A program made the position numbers and the translations under genes. From the NCBI RefSeq assembly GCF_900112675.1, contig NZ_FOMQ01000013.1, positions 1 through 64,000 of the forward strand: a DNA stretch of 64,000 nucleotides, in the 5' to 3' direction. Below, piece after piece: positions 59,997 to 64,000 of the stretch. Position 1 is the first letter of the stretch, and every line of letters begins with the position of its first letter. This DNA is from Paracidovorax konjaci. Its GTDB lineage: Bacteria > Pseudomonadota > Gammaproteobacteria > Burkholderiales > Burkholderiaceae_C. The notes under the pieces were generated by a model. That model made no database searches and was not told the DNA's origin. It saw only the letters and a program-made list of their open reading frames with translations.

Positions 59997-61751
59997 TCAG
60001 AAGATGTCGGGCTCGGCCACGGGCGCGCCGAAGCCGGTTTCGAGGAAGTCGAAGTCGCAGCCCTGGTCGGCCTGCAGGATGTGGCGGCTGAACATCCAGC
60101 CGTAGCCGCGCTCGAAGCGCGGGGGCGGCGGCGTCCAGGCGGCGCGGCGCAGGGCGAGTTCCTCGTCGCTCACTTCGAGGTGGATGCGGCGTGCGGGCAC
60201 GTCCACGGTGATGCGGTCGCCCGTCTTCACCAGCGCCAGCGGGCCGCCGATGTAGGCCTCGGGCGCGGCGTGCAGGATGCAGGCGCCGTAGCTGGTGCCG
60301 CTCATGCGCGCGTCCGACAGGCGCAGCATGTCGCGCACGCCCTGCTTCACGAGCTTGGCCGGGATGGGCAGCATGCCCCACTCCGGCATGCCGGGGCCGC
60401 CCTGCGGGCCGGCGTTGCGCAGCACGAGGATGTGCTCGGCCGTCACGTCGAGGTCGGGGTCTTCCACGGCGGCCTTCATGCTCGGGTAGTCGTCGAAGAC
60501 CAGGGCCGGGCCGGTGTGCCGCTGCAGGTGCGGCGCGGCGGCGCAGGGCTTCATCACCGCGCCGCCGGGCGCGATATTGCCGCGCAGCACGGCCAGCGCG
60601 CCTTCGGCGTAGACGGGGTTCTCCACGGTGCGGATCACATCGTCGTTGAACACGGCCGCGCCCTCGATGTTCTCGCCCAGGGTGCGGCCGGTGACGGTGG
60701 CCGCCCCCAGCCGCAGGTGGCCCGGCAGGCGCGACATGAGGCCCGGCAGGCCGCCCGCGTAGTAGAAGTCTTCCATCAGGTAGGTGGTGCCGGTGGGCCG
60801 CACGTTGGCGATCACCGGCACGCGGTGGCTGGCGGCGTCGAAATCCTCGAGCGTCACGGCACAGTCGGCGCCCGCGCGGCGCGACATGGCCACCAGGTGC
60901 ACGATGGCGTTGGTGGAGCAGCCCACGGCCATGGCCACGTCGATGGCGTTCAGGAACGAATCCCGGCTCAGGACCCGGGCCGGGGTGAGGTCGTTCCAGA
61001 CCATGTCCACGATGCGGCGGCCGCTCTCGGCGCTCATGCGCACGTGGCCCGCGTCCGGCGCGGGGATGGACGAAGCGCCGGGCAGCGTGAGGCCCATCGC
61101 CTCGATGATGGCCGTCATGGTGCTGGCGGTGCCCATGGTCATGCAGGTGCCGTGGCTGCGCGCGATGCCGGTCTCCACGCCCAGCCACTGCGTGGGCGTG
61201 ATCTGGCCGGCGCGGCGCTCGTCCCAGAATTTCCAGGCATCGGAGCCCGAGCCCAGCACCTGGCCGTTGTAGTTGCCGCGCAGCATCGGCCCGGCGGGCA
61301 CGAAGATGCAGGGAAGGCCCATGCTGATGGCGCCCATCACGAGGCCGGGGCCGGTCTTGTCGCAGCCGCCCATCAGCACCGCACCATCGACCGGGTGGCT
61401 GCGCAGCAGCTCCTCGGTTTCCATGGCCAGCAGGTTGCGGTAGAGCATCGTGGTGGGTTTCACGAACGCCTCGGCCAGCGAGATGGCCGGCAGCTCCACC
61501 GGGAAGCCGCCCGCCTGCAGGATGCCGCGCTTCACGTCTTCCACGCGCTGCTTGAAATGGCCGTGGCACGGATTGATGTCCGACCACGTGTTCACGATGG
61601 CGATGATGGGCTTGCCCACCCAGTCTTCGGGCGCGTAGCCCATCTGCATGATGCGCGAGCGGTGGCCGAAGGAGCGCAGGTCGTCGGGCGCGAACCAGCG
61701 GGCGCTGCGCAGGGAGTCGGGGGAGCGGCGGGGTGGGGTCATGGTCGGCAT
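59997..61751 (-). CDS. IlvD/EDD-family sugar-acid dehydratase
   Basis: 584 residues; ATGs at 61751 and 61742 are both possible. Iron-sulfur cysteines are in DINPCHGHF, MGGCDKTGP and RSHGTCMTMGTAST. SDARMSGTSYG near the C-terminus holds the catalytic serine. The start SLRSARWFAPDDLRSFGHRS and ARVLSRDSFLNAIDV are those of the sugar-acid (arabonate, xylonate and similar) branch rather than dihydroxy-acid dehydratase. The product, a 2-keto-3-deoxy sugar acid, could be split by the RraA-like enzyme. Divergent from a GntR gene. Confidence 0.92.
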   Translation of the reverse strand: MPTMTPPRRSPDSLRSARWFAPDDLRSFGHRSRIMQMGYAPEDWVGKPIIAIVNTWSDINPCHGHFKQRVEDVKRGILQAGGFPVELPAISLAEAFVKPTTMLYRNLLAMETEELLRSHPVDGAVLMGGCDKTGPGLVMGAISMGLPCIFVPAGPMLRGNYNGQVLGSGSDAWKFWDERRAGQITPTQWLGVETGIARSHGTCMTMGTASTMTAIIEAMGLTLPGASSIPAPDAGHVRMSAESGRRIVDMVWNDLTPARVLSRDSFLNAIDVAMAVGCSTNAIVHLVAMSRRAGADCAVTLEDFDAASHRVPVIANVRPTGTTYLMEDFYYAGGLPGLMSRLPGHLRLGAATVTGRTLGENIEGAAVFNDDVIRTVENPVYAEGALAVLRGNIAPGGAVMKPCAAAPHLQRHTGPALVFDDYPSMKAAVEDPDLDVTAEHILVLRNAGPQGGPGMPEWGMLPIPAKLVKQGVRDMLRLSDARMSGTSYGACILHAAPEAYIGGPLALVKTGDRITVDVPARRIHLEVSDEELALRRAAWTPPPPRFERGYGWMFSRHILQADQGCDFDFLETGFGAPVAEPDIF

Positions 61752-61772
61752 CGTGTGTTCTGGCGCATTAAA

Positions 61773-61790
61773 GCACTAATATATTAGTGC
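61773..61790. promoter_or_regulatory. Perfect palindromic operator between dehydratase and gntR
   Basis: GCACTAATATATTAGTGC is an 18-base perfect palindrome in the 71-base gap between the divergent starts. The symmetry and position fit a GntR/FadR-type dimer site that controls both genes. Its AT-rich centre overlaps likely -10 sequences. Confidence 0.75.
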
Positions 61791-61822
61791 GTCAAAACAC
61801 CACGGTGCACAATCGCCCGCCT

Positions 61823-62512
61823 ATGCATGTGAGAGAGAAAGTCCGCCTCGACCGCTCGCGCCACGCCGCGCCGCAGGTGTTCGAGAAGCTGCGCGAGGCC
61901 ATCGTGAACCTGGACCTGGCGCCCGGCACCGTGCTGGCGCGGGCCGAGCTGGCCGAGCGCTTCGGCATCAGCCAGACGCCCGTGCGCGACGCGTTGCTGC
62001 GCCTGGGCGAGGAAGGGCTGGTGGACATCTTCCCGCAGCATGCGACGGTGGTGAGCCGCATCGACGTGCCGGCCGCGCGGCAGGCCCACTACCTGCGCCG
62101 CTCGATCGAGCTGGAGGTGGTGCGCACCCTGGCGCTGGAGCCGGCCGAGGCCACGATCGCGCGCCTGCGGGCGCAGATCGATGCCATGGCAGCGATGGCC
62201 GGGCCGCAGACCTACCGCGAGTTCGTCGAGGCCGACCAGGGCTTCCACCGCCTCATGTACGAGGCCGCGGGCGTGCCCGGCCTGTGGGACCTGGTGCGGC
62301 GCCGCTCCGGCCACGTCGATCGGCTGCGCCGCCTGCACCTGCCGACCGAGGGCAAGGCCCAGGCGGTGCTGGCCGACCACCGGCGCATCGCCGATGCCGT
62401 CGCGGCGGGCGACGCGCCAGCGGCACAGGAGGCGCTGCGCGCGCACCTTTCGGGCACGCTGAGCCAGGTGGACGAGATCTGCGCGCGGTACCCCGAGTTC
62501 GTGGAAACCTAG
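61823..62512 (+). CDS. GntR-family (FadR/FCD type) transcriptional regulator
   Basis: 229 residues from the ATG at 61823; a GTG at 61787 would lie inside the operator. The winged helix has PQVFEKLREAIVNLDLAPGT and LAERFGISQTPVRDALLRLG. The all-helical FCD effector domain shows FVEADQGFHRLMYEAAG and ADHRRIADAVAAGDAPAAQE, whose Asp and His residues usually bind a metal and a carboxylate. It probably responds to the sugar acid handled by the divergent genes. Confidence 0.94.
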   Translation: MHVREKVRLDRSRHAAPQVFEKLREAIVNLDLAPGTVLARAELAERFGISQTPVRDALLRLGEEGLVDIFPQHATVVSRIDVPAARQAHYLRRSIELEVVRTLALEPAEATIARLRAQIDAMAAMAGPQTYREFVEADQGFHRLMYEAAGVPGLWDLVRRRSGHVDRLRRLHLPTEGKAQAVLADHRRIADAVAAGDAPAAQEALRAHLSGTLSQVDEICARYPEFVET

Positions 62513-62561
62513 CGCGGCGAGGGCCTGCGGTGTCCGGGCAAGGGTGTGGATGAAAAGTGCT

Positions 62562-62612
62562 CCATGCCGCCGGTTTCATTCAATAGTTTGCTATTAAATA
62601 AATAGCAAACGA
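62562..62612 (+). repeat. Interspersed hairpin repeat, copy d
   Basis: CTCCATGCCGCCGGTTTCAT, then TCAATAGTTTGCTATTAAAT and AAATAGCAAAC. The TTTGCTAT / ATAGCAAA arms are a perfect eight-base stem. It lies 49 bases after gntR. Confidence 0.88.
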
Positions 62613-62773
62613 CGTGCCGCGCCGGCCGTGCGGGGGCTGGCCGCCACGGCCGCGCCGTCCGATAATCCCGCGGGTGCCTTAGCCGCCCACCCGGGCCGGC
62701 CCGGCCCGTTTTCCCGCACCGGTCCTCCGGCGCCCCGCCCCCGCCCCCGTCCCCGCTTCAGGAGCACTCCGCC

Positions 62774-63076
62774 ATGGCTTCCATCTCCTCGATCGCTTCC
62801 TCCGGCCTGCGCGCCGCGCAGCTGCAGTTGGACACCTCGGCGCACAACGTGGCCAACCTGAACACCGAGGGCTTTCGCCGGCAGACGGTGGAGCAGGAGG
62901 CGGTGCCCGACCAGGGCGGGGTCGAAGCGCGCGCCGGCCGGGCCGCCGCCGCAGGCGCCTCGCTCGAAGAGGATGCGGTGAGCCAGATGTCCGCCACCTA
63001 TGCGTTCTCGGCCAACCTGCAGATGGTGAAGACCGAGGACCGCATGCTCGGTTCGCTGCTCGATACCAAGGCTTGA
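62774..63076 (+). CDS. Orphan flagellar basal-body-rod-like small protein
   Basis: 100 residues. The N-terminal 35 residues (MASISSIASSGLRAAQLQLD then TSAHNVANLNTEGFRRQ) match the flagellar rod/hook N-terminal motif, including the SAHNVANLNT block. The C-terminal half (EDAVSQMSATYAFSANLQMV, KTEDRMLGSLLDTKA) resembles the C-terminal rod/hook helix. The central rod domain is missing, so it is a minimal FlgB/FlgC-like protein. No flagellar gene lies nearby. GGAGCACTCCGCC precedes the ATG. Confidence 0.82.
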   Translation: MASISSIASSGLRAAQLQLDTSAHNVANLNTEGFRRQTVEQEAVPDQGGVEARAGRAAAAGASLEEDAVSQMSATYAFSANLQMVKTEDRMLGSLLDTKA

Positions 63077-63098
63077 ACGGTGCCGGGCGCGGGTCCGG

Positions 63099-63170
63099 TC
63101 AGCGCCCTGCGGCCATGCCGGCCAGGCGCTCCACGAGCCAGTGCGCGAAGGGGTGGGCGTTGCGGGGCAT
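63099..63170 (-). CDS. Possible 23-residue small protein
   Basis: ATG at 63168-63170 with AGAGGACG upstream; it encodes MPRNAHPFAHWLVERLAGMA and AGR. It lies 30 bases after the DUF2061 gene on the same strand. Only the ribosome site and position support it; it may be a remnant or an unused frame. Confidence 0.3.
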   Translation of the reverse strand: MPRNAHPFAHWLVERLAGMAAGR

Positions 63171-63200
63171 GGTGTCGTCCTCTGTGGCTGGATGCTGCGT

Positions 63201-63461
63201 TCAGGCGCCCGCGGCGGCGGGCTGCAGGGCCGCGGCCTCGGCCGCACGGCGGCGGCCTGCGCGGTCCCACGCCTTTTCATGGAAGAAGAACGCCACGGCC
63301 TGCACCGTGGGCTCCAGCAGGCTCAGCGTGAGCGAGGCGACGAGGTTGCCCGTGACCGCGTAGGCCACCAATGCGGCCACGCAGATGTGGATGAGGTAGT
63401 AGCTGCCCGTCTTCATGAGGGTGGGCAGGTTCTGGCGGGTGGCCTGGCGGATGCGGTTCAT
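63201..63461 (-). CDS. DUF2061 small membrane protein
   Basis: 86 residues. Two hydrophobic helices: SYYLIHICVAALVAYAVTGN and VASLTLSLLEPTVQAVAFFF, followed by HEKAWDRAG. This matches DUF2061 proteins (conserved HxxxW-like HEKAWDR end), whose function is unknown. An Ala-rich tail ends it. It is divergent from the SPFH gene, 206 bases away. Confidence 0.87.
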   Translation of the reverse strand: MNRIRQATRQNLPTLMKTGSYYLIHICVAALVAYAVTGNLVASLTLSLLEPTVQAVAFFFHEKAWDRAGRRRAAEAAALQPAAAGA

Positions 63462-63667
63462 GGCGGGGCTCTTTTCGTACGGGGTTTCGGGGGATGCGGA
63501 GAATTCGCGGGGGACATGTGAATGCTAGGCATTCGCATCCATGCGGGCCAATTGATCCTCTCGAAACCGGCGATAGCGCCGCGGCCGGCCGCCGCTATGA
63601 TCGGCCACCGCACGGACGGGTTGGCAGTCCGTTTTTGTTCCCCCACTCTTCACAGCCGGAGCACCGC

Positions 63668-64000
63668 ATGGCCCTCATGGACTTCATCAAGAAGCAGTTC
63701 ATCGACATCATCCAGTGGACGGAGGAGAGCGACGGCACGCTGGCGTGGCGCTTTCCCATGCGCGACCTGGAAATCCAGAACGGCGGCACGCTGGTGGTGC
63801 GCGAATCGCAGATGGCGGTGTTCGTCAACGAAGGCACGGTGGCCGACGTGTTCGGCCCGGGCACCCACAAGCTGACCACGCAGACGCTGCCGGTGCTGAC
63901 CTACCTGAAGAACTGGGACAAGCTCTTCGAGTCCCCGTTCAAGAGCGACGTGTACTTCTTCAGCACGCGCCAGCAGGTCGACCAGAAGTGGGGCACGCCC
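63668..64000 (+). CDS. SPFH/Band 7 domain protein (truncated by window edge)
   Basis: 111 residues are present, starting MALMDFIKKQFIDIIQWTEE. SDGTLAWRFPMRDLEIQNGG and LVVRESQMAVFVNEGTVADV then FGPGTHKLTT are typical of the YdjI/virion-core-like SPFH group, which often has a C-terminal zinc-ribbon or short domain. These proteins assemble on membranes and are linked to stress responses. The rest lies beyond the right edge. Confidence 0.85.
   Translation, partial: MALMDFIKKQFIDIIQWTEESDGTLAWRFPMRDLEIQNGGTLVVRESQMAVFVNEGTVADVFGPGTHKLTTQTLPVLTYLKNWDKLFESPFKSDVYFFSTRQQVDQKWGTP

Overview
The window comes from a high-G+C betaproteobacterium of the Burkholderiales, most like Acidovorax or a close relative in the Comamonadaceae. 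Evidence for this is the gene order gyrB-dnaN-dnaA / rpmH-rnpA-yidD-yidC-mnmE around a probable replication origin, the style of the proteins (Bug/TctC solute receptors, MetX/MetW, glycine-rich RRM proteins), and a small interspersed hairpin repeat seen at least five times. I could not run a search, so the genus is an inference.

Layout. Positions 1-2994 hold an AT-richer accessory block: the start of an IS5-like element, which cuts into the helicase gene of a HamA/HamB (Hachiman-type) anti-phage pair placed directly behind gyrB. Positions 3105-11777 are the replication-origin core: gyrB, dnaN and dnaA leftward; an intergenic origin with a perfect DnaA box; then rpmH, rnpA, yidD and yidC rightward. 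Positions 11925-16693 carry an oligopeptide-type binding protein, mnmE, a cyclic-nucleotide-binding-fold protein and an unknown protein. From 16796 to 22429, leftward, are an iron-type PepSY/flavoreductase fusion with an upstream Fur-like box, apt, and a Kef-type antiporter. Rightward at 22591-25710 are kdsD, kdsC, lptC (KDO synthesis and LPS export) and a short-chain dehydrogenase. Two tandem RRM-glycine proteins follow.

Two riboswitches sit close together: a yybP-ykoY (Mn2+) element in front of a UPF0016 manganese exporter (27341-27503), and a SAM-II element plus intrinsic terminator in front of metX-metW (28129-28235). Then come two GGDEF proteins, an M20 peptidase and an MFS transporter. 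A three-gene SMC complex (MksF-MksE-MksB type) is translationally coupled to rsmE at 35518-41286. amgK is divergent from lptD-surA-rsmA, linking peptidoglycan recycling and outer-membrane assembly. A secreted barnase-like RNase with a barstar-like inhibitor lies at 47651-48619, followed by malic enzyme and an OmpA-like lipoprotein.

The right end is catabolic and accessory: a beta-alanine type degradation pair (class III transaminase and methylmalonate-semialdehyde dehydrogenase) with a divergent LysR regulator; an AT-rich beta-propeller lipoprotein with a hexanucleotide repeat; a sugar-acid module (Bug receptor, RraA-like aldolase, IlvD/EDD dehydratase, divergent GntR with a perfect palindromic operator); an orphan flagellar-rod-like small protein; a DUF2061 membrane protein; and the start of an SPFH protein. 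No tRNA, rRNA or CRISPR array was seen.
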